This document shows, in pieces, positions 49,401-60,495 of a DNA stretch of 64,000 nucleotides. Below the pieces are notes generated by a model. The model ran no database searches. It had not been told where the DNA came from and was given only the letters and a program-made list of their open reading frames with translations. This DNA comes from Batillaria attramentaria. Lineage: Eukaryota; Mollusca; Gastropoda; Batillariidae. Position 1 is the stretch's first letter, and each line of letters opens with the position of its first letter. Made by a program: the position numbers and the translations under genes. The stretch lies in the NCBI GenBank assembly GCA_018292915.2, contig JACVVK020000168.1:964501-1028500 (forward strand), given 5' to 3'.

Positions 49401-51893
49401 GCATGTGCCCAAATATTTGCATCATATTATACTTGTTTTCGCGGATACACCTTATCACAGCAACCAATCAAGTGTCCCTACTCCCATCATTACGCATATT
49501 CAGCCATTATTAAACAGGTTGCACTTTCGTTGGCTGTTTGTGACAAAAGTATAAAAGCGATTTCAATGAACTTTTGATATGACACAACTGGGATACTATT
49601 CTTGAGTGTGCACTGCTCTTTGAGAAAAACCGTTCACTACTCACAACGCAGCAACTACTTTAGTAAGTACACCCCCAAAATATCGCTACCGAAAAAAGTG
49701 CTCACTTGGATATCATATTTCATACGTACCTGCACATGCGGTGACAAGGGAACTTCACAACACCAAAGAAGCGTTTCCTGACTAAATTGTTCAATGTTCG
49801 TAAATGTTTTCCGCGATACATGTCACCTGCAGTGACCTGATAAGTGCACAAGCATCAAATACTGCCGCTTTACAGGGTCCTTTGAAACAACGGCCAAACT
49901 GATGGCCGCAATTTTCCAGGAAGCATCATTCTGATTGGGGTAAAATTTCAGTATGTCAACAATGCGTGTCTTGTCTAACAGGAACCGTGTTTAGAGTGGA
50001 GTTCTGCGCGTTTCTGTACCCGCAAACACGCATACTTTGTGCACACCCTCAAAAACCCATTTATAGGGCTCATATAGTGAAAATGGCAAGATAAACGGTC
50101 GTTTTTAACGGTGACGCGGACGGAGAAAAAATTCACGGAGACCACCACAGCATAAGGTGGCCAGTGCTCTACTGATTTCTGTAATAAAAAGTTAGGATCG
50201 AATTTGTTCTACCTTCCGCTATATAAAAAGCCTAATTAGACTAGCCTATTATGGCAATCTACGTGTCACGTAACTGCGGGAGAATGGAAATTATGACGCA
50301 CAACGGCATTTTCAGGTCCACCTGATCTCAAGCTGCGCAACAAGACTGTGAGTGTTACCGGCCCGTTGACAGAACTAATTGTTCCTGTTCGGTCTCACAC
50401 GAAGTACTTCAACAAATGTCAGCTACAGAGACACAACCCACTGACAGATCACTTTAGCTCACGCAATCGGTGTGACAAGAGCAGGTTAGGGTTTTTTCCT
50501 TGTTTTCTGCTCCAGCTGTTTAGTCGCCCCAGTTGTATGCTTCGCGGGTCGTGGGTGGCATCCATTGGAAACTAGGGGTGGGTAAAGTCAACCGGGTTTT
50601 CCTGAATGTGAAATCGTTTCTTTCCTTGTTTCGTCAGGGAATCTGGCAACTTCATTAAACTTGTTTCTTTGACTTTTTTTCCTCAAAAAGATTTCTTGAT
50701 TTTTCTGTTAAAACAACAACACTAAAAACAGTAAAATAACTGGTTCGAATAATAATGCCTTTTCAATAATGTTTTAACTGTTTCTTGCCCATGCTTTTTC
50801 ACTTTCCATGAATAGTCTCCTGAAAAGTCTCGTTGACTCACCAGTTCGTGTTTTTAGTATGCCTGCACTTCTCATCCGAAAGTCAGGTTTACAGGAAACA
50901 GGACTAAATGCATTGTGCTGGCTATTCTTTCCTGTTACAATCATACCAAAACAGAAACAGACACTGAACTGAATACTCTGTATCAAAATAACTGTACAAT
51001 ACTTTAAAAATCTGTCGAAACGCTTTATCTGAGTTTATAAGTGTGATGGGATCCCACAAAGGAGAACTAAGTCGTCAAGCCACTTCTAAGAAAACTAAAA
51101 AAAAAAAAAAAAAAAACCAAAAAAAAAAAAAAAAAACACCACCTGGTGGTAGATCAAATGTAGCGACTCTGAGATTTGTTTTCATCATCGGGTCCTTAAA
51201 CAACTAATAAAACTTCTGTAAACGTTTCAAGGCAGAATGTAGCTTATCACATGTTCAAAACGAAAATACAATACAACCCCGCCATATTGGCATGATTACC
51301 ACATCACACTTTACCAGCCTTTTTCTCGGGGAGCCGAGATGGCCGAATGGTAGAGTGTTGGACACTCAATACTCGGGTCGTGAGTTCGAATCCCGGCTTG
51401 GGACAAATGTTTGCAATGGCCTTTCCCTCGTTGCCCCGTCTTTGATAGCACCCTCACTTGGTGGAAAACGACGTTAAACTCCAAAACACCCACCCATTCA
51501 CCAGCCATTTTTTGTTCAACGTGGCCGCTCTTCAATAGCAGGTTTTCAACAAGAAAAATTATCTGAGGCCTACATTAAGCTACAGAAATAATTTTATACC
51601 AAAAGGAAGTTTATTATTTGCACTTTTCAGTGATATGTATCAGTTACTCCATATGCACACAGTCACCCTTTGTCCCGCTTTTGTGGGAGCCCAGCCAATA
51701 TGTGAAATTGTATTCATTTTCAGTGTGACGGGAACCCCGCCTGATCTGACGCTGACCGTCCGGCTGGACAATGTGACAAAAGAGGAGGGGGGAGAGTGGC
51801 GGCTGGAACTCACTAATGACGCGGGCACAGGGCACGTGGACTTCAGCCTGACAGTCCAAGTCTTTGAAAATGCATGTACGTAAAGACGATGGG

Positions 51894-51951
<58 letters not shown>

Positions 51952-54646
51952 ACGCACGCACGCATGCACGCACGCACGCAAGCACACTAACTGCACCAAA
52001 ACTACACAGTGTAGATCGCTAGTTCTTTTCCCTTTCAAGGTTCAAACCGGAAAATTCGAGTTTGCAGTTTCATTATTGTACCAAATGGTCTTTACAGGTC
52101 GTAGTTAGATGTTTCATATCAATATACTTACAGGGCAATATATCATATGGTTTGTATGTTTACACATCGTTCTCAGCTGTTTTCATGGTATATGTATCAT
52201 CACACCACATGCAATGACAGCGTCTCTCATGCTGGCACTGGGCCAACAGAACCGTACTCGTTGACGCAGCCACCACACTGAGCGTTTGAGTAGTGTAACA
52301 ACAGTCGTAGAATTTTGAATGTTCGATCGCTTCGGCAAAGTGTAAACAACGTTGTATCGCATTAAAAGCTGTACTAATCATCAAGATGTCTGGAGCTTAC
52401 AGGCGCATCGACGAGCGAAACTGTTCCCAAACATAAATTAGCCTAGCAAAAGTGGGATTAGCCCGTTTAAACTGTTTCTGCAGATGGTGCCAACATCGGA
52501 CAGGTTCTGTTCCTGAACTCCTCAAAACTGCCTGCTGATCTTCCGGAAGAGAATGCTGAAGTTGAAGTTGTGTGTTTCTGGGAGAACAGCATCCCGCTAG
52601 TAGAGGCTCGCCTATTGGACAGACACGGGGAAGAGCTGAAACGCAGCAACGGCACTACACGGCAGCTTCGATACGTGTTTCCAGCTGTGCAGTGTCAGGA
52701 CGCCGGCCCTATTCATTGCGAAGCGCCAGGAGCCACTCAAAATAAAACGGTTCCTCTACTTGTCAGATGTAAGGGTTTTTTTTTTTTTTTTGGGGGGGGG
52801 GGGGCTACTTATACTCATAATTTTGTATAATTTGTTTGTGTTAATTAGTTTGCAGGTATTATTATTGTTTTTATGTTGTATCTTCAGGTATTGTAACGGT
52901 TGTTTCAGTCATCCAGAAACTAAAATACAAAATATTAACACCATGTATTTTGACGAAATAAGCAAACAATGTCATGTGGTATCCGTGGTTTGACGACGTC
53001 ATACAGTTTATGGTAATCTACGTGTCACGTTACTGCGCGAGAATGGAAATTATGACGCACAACGGCATTTTCAGGTCCACCTGATCTCAAGCTGCGCAAC
53101 AAGACTGTGCGTGTTACCGGCCCGAGGACAGAACTAATTGTTTCTGTTCGGTCTCACACGAAGGACTTCAACAAATGTCAGCTACACAGACGCAGCCCAC
53201 CGGCAGATGAGTTTCGCTCACGCATCTCGTGTGACAACAACAGGTTAAGGTTTTGCCTTGTTTCCTGCTCCAGCTCTTTAGTCGCCCCAGTTGTATGCTT
53301 CGCAGGTCGTGGGTGGAATCCTTTGGAAACTGGGGGTGGGTAAAGTCAACTGGGTTTTCCTGAATGTGAAATCGTTTCTTTCCTTGTTTCGTCAGGGAAT
53401 CTGCCAACTTCATTAAACTTGTTTCTTTGACCTTTTTTCCTCAAAAAGATTTCTTGATTTTTCTGTTAAAAAAAAAAAAACACTAAAAACAGTAAAATAA
53501 CTGGTTCAAATAATAATGCCTTTTCAATAATGTTTTAACTGTTTCTTGCCCATGCTTTTTCACTTTCCATGAATAGTATGCTGAAAAGTCTCGGTGACTC
53601 ACCAGTTCGTGTTTTTAGTATGCCTGCACTTCTCATCCGAAAGTCAGGGTTACTAAAACAGGAAACAGGACTAAATGCATTGTGCTGGCTATTCTTTCCT
53701 GTTACAATCATACCAAAACAGAAACAGACACTGAACTGAATACTCCGTATCAAAATAACTGTACAATACTTTAAAAATCTGTCGAAACGCTTTATCTGAG
53801 TTTATATTTGTGATGGGCTCCCTGAAAGGAGAACTAAGTCGTCAAGCCACTTCTAAGAAAACTAAAAAAAAAAAAAAAAAAAAAAAATACCTGGTGGTAG
53901 ATCAAATGTAGCGACTCTGAGATTTGTTTTCATCATCGGGTCCTTAAACAACTAATAAAACTTCTGTAAACGTTTCAAGGCAGAATGTAGCTTATCACAT
54001 GTTCAAAACGAAAATACAATACAACCCCGCCATATTGGCATGATTACCAGATCACACTTTACCAGCCTCTTTTCTCGGGGAGCCGAGATAGCCGAATGGT
54101 AGAGTGTTGGACACTCAATACTCGGGTCGTGAGTTCGAATCCCGACTTGGGACAAATGTTTGCAATGGCCTTTCCCTCGTTGCCCCGTCTTTGATATCAC
54201 CCTCACTTGGTGGAAAACGACGTTAAACTCCCAAACACCCACCCACCCACCAGCCATTTTTTTTTAACGTGGCCGCTCTTCAATAGCAAGTTTTCAACAA
54301 GAAAAATTATCTGAGGCCTACATTAAGCTACAGAAATAAATTTATACCAAAAGGAAGTTTATTAATTGCACTTTTCATTGATATGTATCAGTTACTCCAT
54401 ATACACACAATCACCCTTTGTCCCGCTTTTGTGGGAGCCCAGCCAATAAATTATGTGAAATTGTGTTCATTTTCAGTGTGACGGGCACCCCGCCTGATCT
54501 GACGCTGACCGTCCGGCTGGACAATGTAACTAAAGAGGAGGAGGGAGAGTGGCGGCTGGAACTCACTAATGACGCGGGCACAGGGCACGTGGACTTCAGC
54601 TTGACTGTCCAAGTCTTTGAAGATGCATGTACGTAAAGACGATGGG

Positions 54647-54711
<65 letters not shown>

Positions 54712-55537
54712 GCGCGCGCACGCACGCACGCACGCACGCACTGAGCCGTGATAACGCAGCTGGAAATGACAAGCAATATATAGTGGCTACAAGATAATAC
54801 ATAATACTCGTATAAACAGCACACGTTATCTGTGCTGTCTTTTTTCAGGAATCCATTTCCGAGAAATCACAACGGACGATTGGGGAGATATAACACAGTG
54901 GATTGCATAGATTGTTTGGCCCATGGTACAATTTTGCTGTCGCTTTTTTTTTTTTTTTTTTTTTTGGGGGGGGGGGGGTGATTGGATTGGATTGGGTTGG
55001 AATTCTTCTTCGTCCCACTACCGCAAATGAAGAAATACGGGCTGTTTCCATCAGGGGAAGCGCGTCGCCATGAACCGGCGCCACCCATGTTTGTTTCCTG
55101 CATGCGTGTCTTTGTGTTTCCAACCCACCGGCCATTTCGGCCTACTCGTGCAATTTGGAGCGTTGTGGCGAAATTTTAAGTGCTTCAGAGGAGGAAATAC
55201 AGTTTTAGAGAGGAGGAAAGCTTTTAGCCAAAGGCGGAAATCCCGGCACCAAAATGTAGAAGATTTTAAGCACTGATAATGGTATTTATTGAGGGAGAAC
55301 CTTTATCAGAAACGAGGACGCGCAGAGAGATCCGGGAGTTAAGGAAGGACGGAAACTTGGCTTGAAACTATTGAAAACCTAGCTTCCTTGTTTGTTCTTG
55401 TTTTGTCGTGATGGTGGTTTGGGGTAACAATTACAGATCTAGCGTTGCCTTATCAGGGATCAACACTGAGCTACTTTCGGTCACGTGTTTGTGCTTACTT
55501 CCTGTATAGTACAGGGCTACTTTAGCAAGGAGAAGTG

Positions 55538-55572
<35 letters not shown>

Positions 55573-56018
55573 CTCTCTCTCTCTCTCGCGTTGGACTCCC
55601 AATGCTCGGGTCGTGAGCTGGAATCCTGACTGGGGCCAAATATTTGTGACGCCCCCCCCCCCCCCCCCCCCCCCCACGATTTGAGTCTGAAGTCACTTTT
55701 TGAAGTTTTTGAGGTTTTGATATGATCTTACAGGTTTTGTAACGCTGAATCCAATGGTGAAAACCAGATTAAAATCGGATAATTATTTTTGAAGTTATGA
55801 TCTGTTGAAATGACGTACCCCATGAAACAAAATAGCCACCTCGGTCGGAAAATCGGGTGTTGCACTATTCGGCTGCATGTAACTTCCGACTCATTTCGTG
55901 GCGTAGCGTCACATTTGTTCGTCGTTGCCCCGTCTTTCATATCACCCTTACGTAGTGGAGAGGGACGTTAAACTCAGTCCTCTCTCTGTCTCTCTGTCTC
56001 TGTCTGTCTGTCTGTCTC

Positions 56019-56056
<38 letters not shown>

Positions 56057-56655
56057 AAGGACAGGTTTGCAATTTAGGCCTGCGCGCCTATAACCTCTTT
56101 CCTTGGAAAATAAAGTCAATCAGTCTCTGAGGACAACTTGTAAGACAGGCAGAGATGCCTACAAGAATGATCCTAAGTGTGTCTGCATTTTGAACACAGC
56201 CCACAGTCTTTTTCCACATGTCTCAACAAAATGTGTCTGTACTTGGAACACAGCCCAGTCCAACAAAGTGCTGTATTTGGAACATTCCTATTTCAGCTGT
56301 CACAGATCCTCAGGGTTCACAGCGGTCATCTTCGCTTCGATACGTATATGCGGGTGCAGTCCTCGTCATTGTCCTTCTCGTCTGTGCTGTCGTCACTGTT
56401 ATAGGTAAGCATTTGTTTAAACCTAGTAGAGCACTTTGCTAGCTTAACTTTGCCTGCGAAACTTGTGTGAATGCTTATAAGGAAGAGGCCAGATTTTGCC
56501 AGTCAGCAACGGTTACTGTATGTGTATAACTGAGGAAATATTTATGCCCCCCCCCCCCCCCAAAAAAAAAAATCGCATCCAGTTTCGCCGTTATAAAGAG
56601 CGGGGAGAGAGGTTATGCAGAACTGCTTCCTTGCACATTGACTGACATTGATAAT

Positions 56656-56696
<41 letters not shown>

Positions 56697-56731
56697 GAAT
56701 TGCTTCCTTGCACTGACTAACGTTGCTAACC

Positions 56732-56784
<53 letters not shown>

Positions 56785-57924
56785 ACTGTATTAATCCCCC
56801 AAACAGGGGAAATTGTAAGCCATCGTGAAAAACAAAATGCAGCATAGAGCACAGCAGTAATAATTTCTTCGTCATTCAATGTCTGCATGGCCAAAAGAAA
56901 AAAATACTTGTGCTTACAGTAACTCGACCGACCATATTCTTTGCAGCCGACCCTAAACTTTTTTTTTAAAGATTCAAAACAATAAATAAACAAAGAAACA
57001 AACAAACAAACAAACAAACAAACAAACAACAACAACAACAACAACTACAAACAAACAAACAAACAAACAAACAAACAAACCAACAAACAAACAAAGACAT
57101 TTCGATCTTCCCTTTGAATCGCTTCGGCCTTCGTGTTGTCTGCTGTAGAAGAAGAACAACTCTTAGCCCAATTTTAAAAACTTGTATTGAACTTGTCGCT
57201 CACATTCAAACCAACGTTCCTTCTGAAAAAAAAAGGTTCCGACCTGTCTTCCCTATTTTTTGTAACCGTAAGCGCGGTTTTTTTTTTTCTGTTCTTTTGT
57301 TCTGTTTTGTATTTTCTCAAAACCGTTTGTTGAAACTTATTATTATTATTTTAATAAAACACCCTTTTGTGTGCTGTTTAAGGTTGTCGACTACACCGGC
57401 GAAAAGCGCGTCACCGCTGTGCAGTAAGGGGAAGGAACCCAACAACGGGAACTAACCCTCTTTTGGGCGGAAATCTACTTGCTTATTACGAACCAGACAG
57501 GGACATTTCAGCAGCTGAGAGAGGTAGTTTTGACGTCGACTTTTTTTGTTTGTGCATGTTTATAAAAGTAAATGAAGTATGTGAAAAGTACCCCCCCCCC
57601 CCCCCACACACACACACACCCCTCTCTCTCTCGGGGAGCCGGGGTGGCCGAATGGTAGAGCGTTGGACTTCTGATGCTCGGGTCGTGAGTTCGTATCCCG
57701 GCTGGGGCCAAATATTTGTGCTGGCTTTTTCATCGCTGCCCCGTCTTTGATATCACTCGTATGTGGTGGAAAAAGGACGTTAAACCCCCACCCCTCCCAC
57801 CCCTCTCTGTTCTATGTATTTGTTGCATTGATAACTTTCTCATTGTTTACCTAAGCATTTACTCTGTAATGTTCGTGACATGTGCTGCAAACCGTGCAAG
57901 TGCTGGTTAGTCCGCGCGCGCACG

Positions 57925-57986
<62 letters not shown>

Positions 57987-59205
57987 TGCTGATCATGGTG
58001 ACGATGCATTTTATATGTTATGAGTGCTTCAAGGACAGATAGTAAGAGTGACCTGTGCGTCTATTATCTCATCCTTGAAAAATAAAGTTTCAGTCAGTCA
58101 GTCAGTCAGTCTCTCTCTCTCTCTCTCTCCTTCTCCCCTGAGCTAGTTACAGTGCGAGCCAACGTCGCGGGTGTAATTGCACCGACCAGTTGATTCAAAC
58201 ATCTGTACTTTAGTCAACGGTCATGATACTGCAATTTCATGTCTTTGTTAATAACGGTACTAGGGAGGTGCTCAACAAAAAGTGTGTGCTTCTGATCCTA
58301 GACAACCAAGTAAATAATCAAAAAAGAACATTACATGCCTCTGTCCAGTTGCAGAACGTTTTCTCATGGAAGAAGTCGAGGAAATCAGGGACCGGCCGCC
58401 CAGCCCTGACGTTTCACGAGCTCGGGCTCAAAGGAGAAACAGCGACGGTGAACCCAGCCAAAGAGCTCCCCCGCCACCATGGCCAGAAAAACGACGAGAC
58501 ATTCGCGGGAAGAATCGGATCAGTCGGACGCTCCCAGCACACATCAGGCCAGACTCCAAGGACAAGGTCCACATTCTTCACGCTGGGTCTATCTTTCAGG
58601 TCAAAGGAATCGACGTGCGGCTGCAAACCGTTCGTGCTGACGTAAGCCCGTTTGTAGCAGAGGACGAAGACCACCGTGAGCTGCCTCCTGATCTTGAAGA
58701 CCTGTTTCAAAGGCTAAAAGATCTCGGGCACCTTCCGCAGAGTTCTTCGTATCCAGCACGCCTACGAGAGTCTAGCGGAGCACAATCTCCCAGCGCTGCC
58801 GCGCCCCCGCCCGTGCCCAAGAAAAGAACACAACCAAACTTGGTTTATTTTGAACTGGAGAACCAGGCGACATATCAACAGCCTTCTGGGATTCCTCTGA
58901 ACTCCAGACATAGGAGTAGATCGGAAAGCGTTCTTTTTCCTGCTGAGGAGTTAGAGACACGGGAAACTTCCAGCCGTGACGCGGATGGATACCTCAAACC
59001 ACAAACCCCCCACTGTGGATGTCATCCAGGCCTTCATTCGTACCTGCACGCTATCCCTGCTCCCTACGACTTCAACAGACGGGGCCCAGACGTGCACGGG
59101 TACCCGGGGGTTCCTGGCTCTCAAAGACAGATGTATGGTTCGGAAGGAAACCTGTACTGTGTAACCACTCTGTTTCGTAAGGGTAAAGGGGAAAGCAAGT
59201 TCTGA
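46229..59205 (+). CDS. Receptor gene 2: tandem Ig modules, TM, proline/tyrosine-rich tail (whole locus)
   Basis: Predicted type I receptor: exons A4-B4-C4-A5-B5-C5-TM2-tail. All junctions from A4 to the tail are in phase. C5 ends with T and TM2 begins with CT, giving serine; TM2 ends with G and the tail begins with AA, giving glutamate. It has four module Ig domains, no exon D, and an intact tail unlike that of gene 1. The two genes share ectodomain modules and upstream sequence but not the membrane and signalling parts, which fits paired receptors with different signalling. The signal-peptide exon was not found. Confidence 0.7.
46728..50248. mobile_element. Long-inverted-repeat (foldback) DNA element, 3.5 kb, in A4-B4 intron
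   Basis: Left arm 46728-47468 and right arm 49501-50248 are inverted repeats of about 740 bases. The ends are TAGGCTAG and CTAGCCTA, flanked by TTA on both sides (46725-46727 and 50249-50251). The empty site is visible in the module introns (for example near 12818-12825). The 2-kb middle has no transposase frame and holds its own inverted repeat. 3-bp TTA target sites resemble PIF/Harbinger, but the class is unproven. Confidence 0.88.
47490..48142. repeat. Nested inverted repeat inside the foldback element
   Basis: Arms at about 47490-47666 and 47955-48142 match in inverse orientation ('gtggctgaatt.atttcaagtg', then 'aaggtcaaggtca'). The loop between them carries further 'tgaccttgacc' motifs. 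It is probably an older small foldback element. Confidence 0.7.
50316..50484 (+). CDS. Gene 2 exon B4
   Basis: 169 bases, phase 1 to 2, open. It is divergent in the middle ([25 protein letters not shown]), with both cysteines kept. It lies just right of the foldback element. Confidence 0.73.
51326..51497 (+). mobile_element. SINE family 1 in B4-C4 intron
   Basis: Full copy, orthologous in position and flanks to those at 25732 and 54075. Confidence 0.8.
51724..51875 (+). CDS. Gene 2 exon C4
   Basis: 152 bases, phase 2 to 1, open, with [15 protein letters not shown] and donor GTACGT. Confidence 0.74.
51896..51980. repeat. CA/GCAC microsatellite beside C4 donor
   Basis: A CA run that changes to a CGCA/CATG tetranucleotide pattern. 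It starts about 20 bases past the C4 5' splice site. Confidence 0.88.
52484..52768 (+). CDS. Gene 2 exon A5 (Ig domain, most divergent)
   Basis: 285 bases, phase 1-1, open. The Ig landmarks EVVCFWENS and DAGPIHC are kept. It differs from the other copies in SIPLVEARLL, HGEELKRSNGTTRQLRYVF and AVQC, and gains an NGT sequon. The donor is followed by a T/G homopolymer tract (52775-52804). Confidence 0.74.
53075..53243 (+). CDS. Gene 2 exon B5
   Basis: 169 bases, phase 1 to 2, open. The 3' half ([14 protein letters not shown]) matches B1 rather than B2-B4, so the copy appears mosaic. Confidence 0.74.
54075..54252 (+). mobile_element. SINE family 1 in B5-C5 intron
   Basis: Full copy, orthologous to those in the B2-C2 and B4-C4 introns. 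Confidence 0.8.
54477..54628 (+). CDS. Gene 2 exon C5
   Basis: 152 bases, phase 2 to 1, open ([20 protein letters not shown]). Its phase-1 end fits the TM2 exon and not the exon-like stretch at 54850. Confidence 0.75.
54649..54740. repeat. CA then CG/GCAC microsatellite beside C5 donor
   Basis: A CA run starting about 20 bases after the donor, passing into CG and GCAC repeats. Confidence 0.9.
54742..55540. other. C5-TM2 intron, left part
   Basis: It holds a T/G homopolymer tract (54943-54978) beside a fragment that resembles the region near 61980 ('ggggaagcgcgtcg'), probably a piece of a third SINE family. No usable exon was found. Confidence 0.4.
55588..55978 (+). mobile_element. SINE family 1 interrupted by a small inverted-repeat element
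   Basis: The SINE head runs to 'aaatatttgtg' (about 55650) and its tail resumes at TTGCCCCGTCTTTC (about 55925). About 270 bases between have ends GTGACGCC and GGCGTAGCGTCAC that are roughly inverted, with a poly-C run (55650-55675). Followed by a TCTG/TCTC microsatellite to 56060. Confidence 0.6.
56297..56404 (+). CDS. Gene 2 transmembrane exon
   Basis: 108 bases after ATTTCAG, phase 1-1, with donor GTAAGC. A short stalk (VTDPQGSQRSSSLR) is followed by the hydrophobic span YVYAGAVLVIVLLVCAVVTVI. There is no basic cluster within the exon; the arginines come from the next exon. Confidence 0.78.
   Translation: MSQILRVHSGHLRFDTYMRVQSSSLSFSSVLSSLL
56656..56783. repeat. Two AATC microsatellite runs
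   Basis: AATC runs at 56656-56697 and 56733-56783, separated by a unit with a repeated 'ttgcttccttgca' motif. Confidence 0.9.
56985..57100. repeat. CAAA/ACA microsatellite
   Basis: An extended AAAC tetranucleotide tract with an ACA block in the middle, in the TM2-tail intron. Confidence 0.9.
57632..57795 (+). mobile_element. SINE family 1, full copy
   Basis: A typical head and tail in the TM2-tail intron, preceded by C and CA/CT simple repeats. Confidence 0.82.
57925..57982. repeat. TG microsatellite
   Basis: A TG run flanked by CG-rich bases in the TM2-tail intron. Confidence 0.92.
58355..59205 (+). CDS. Gene 2 cytoplasmic tail exon (terminal)
   Basis: After GTTGCAG the exon starts in phase 1, adds RFL before MEEVEEIRDRPPSPD, and runs about 283 residues to TGA. 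Proline-rich SH3-type motifs are visible (APPPPWPEKRR; APPPVPKKR, a PxxPxK/R class II pattern). Tyrosine motifs include NLVYFEL, GYLKPQ (YxxP), SYLHAIP and GNLYCVTTLF. A central segment (HAGSIFQVKGIDVRLQTV and DLEDLFQRLKDLGHLP) looks folded or helical. It is probably a signalling tail for SH2/SH3 adaptors. It has no similarity to the gene 1 tail beyond having YxxP-type motifs. Confidence 0.78.
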
Positions 59206-59382
59206 ACGTCTCCGCAATTTTTAGTGAAAGCTCAGACTCCGTGTCAGTATATATACTGAGCAGTCAGGATTCACTTAACTATTCGGCAGCTCTCCGTGGA
59301 TTCAATCCAAAGGAGAAATACCACTGGAGCTGGCGAAGAGTTGGGGCAGAAAAAAAGAACAAAACACAGGCACGCGCGTGCG

Positions 59383-59446
<64 letters not shown>

Positions 59447-60300
59447 CAACAACAAAAATAAAAAAAACCCAAAACACTATTCGACAACGGATGCCAAAGT
59501 GCTTCAGCTGCAAGCAGACGAACCACCCGCTTGTTCTTTGGATACAGGAAAACAATCCGGTGACACCACAAGATTGTGGTATAAGAAAGAATTGTTACGT
59601 TCTCGAGAACCGTCCTTCACGCAATTTTCGTACGTATTGCACATTGCATATCACGTGGTACACATTGTGCTCTGCTGACCAATCACAAGAGAGATGCCTG
59701 GCTGCAGCTGGCGAACAGACAGGTCAGGGCCCATAGAAAAAGCACGGGGTTGTCCGTCGAGCACGGTGCGTCATCGAAAGAGCTCAATAAAAGCAAGGCT
59801 AGACAGGGAAACGTCGCTTTGCATTGGCTGGTTGGCTACAACTTGCAATGTTCTCATTTGCAGTACTTTTTCAGACGTGTACAGATTATTGTGATCAAGT
59901 GACGTAACTTTCTACAGAATCGATTTGGACGTGGCCTATTTTATGTAATTCGATTCTGAGATCAGCTCATTTATGCTGTAAAATGTGTGTAACCCTGAGC
60001 TATTGCCGAGAAAGCTATAGTCAAAAGCCCACGATGACGATTTTTTTAATGTTGTTTTTTTGTTTTTGCCATAGCTGCATTCATTTCGATGTTCACTGTA
60101 TGTAATAATAATGAGTATTCTATAGGCGGTTTACCGAATTTCACGAATCGGCTCAAAGCGCCGCGAACTGAACCCAACATGCACACTCACGTGAATCACA
60201 CGCATTCTCTCACACACTGGACATCAACACATTACAATCACGTGGTGCGAAGGGTCAGCTCAGCTATTTAAATTTCGGAATTTAGAATTGCATTTATTTT
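59206..60300. other. Downstream of gene 2, no gene seen
   Basis: It holds the 3' tail of SINE family 2 (59280-59362, 'ccactggagctggcgaagag'), a CA repeat with a CG start (59385-59443), and an AATAAA at about 59784 that could serve gene 2. No further exon was recognised. Confidence 0.45.
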
Positions 60301-60304
60301 TCAA

Positions 60305-60495
60305 ATTTGGTGAACATTTCCGAAGCAGAGGGGGGAGGAAGCCGGAGTACCCGGAGAGAACCCCCGACGATCGGCCCCGAATGAACGGTGCCACATACGA
60401 GAAGCAAAAATTATTTGCCCAGAGTGGGGCTCGAACCCCTGATCTCTCGGATTGATGACAAGCCTCTTAACCACTAGACCACCGACCGCCCTATA
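60305..60495 (-). mobile_element. tRNA-like SINE (family 3)
   Basis: The reverse complement has GGTCTAGTGGTTAAGAGG and a B box GGTTCGAGCCCC, then a tail with 'ggggttctctccgggtact'. It resembles a tRNA-headed SINE and not a functional tRNA. Confidence 0.65.

Noticed and set aside
54849..54910. Exon-like stretch after TTTTTTCAG in gene 2
   Set aside because: Joined to C5 in phase 1 it creates TGA at once, and its own frame stops after about 20 codons. C5 joins the TM2 exon correctly without it.
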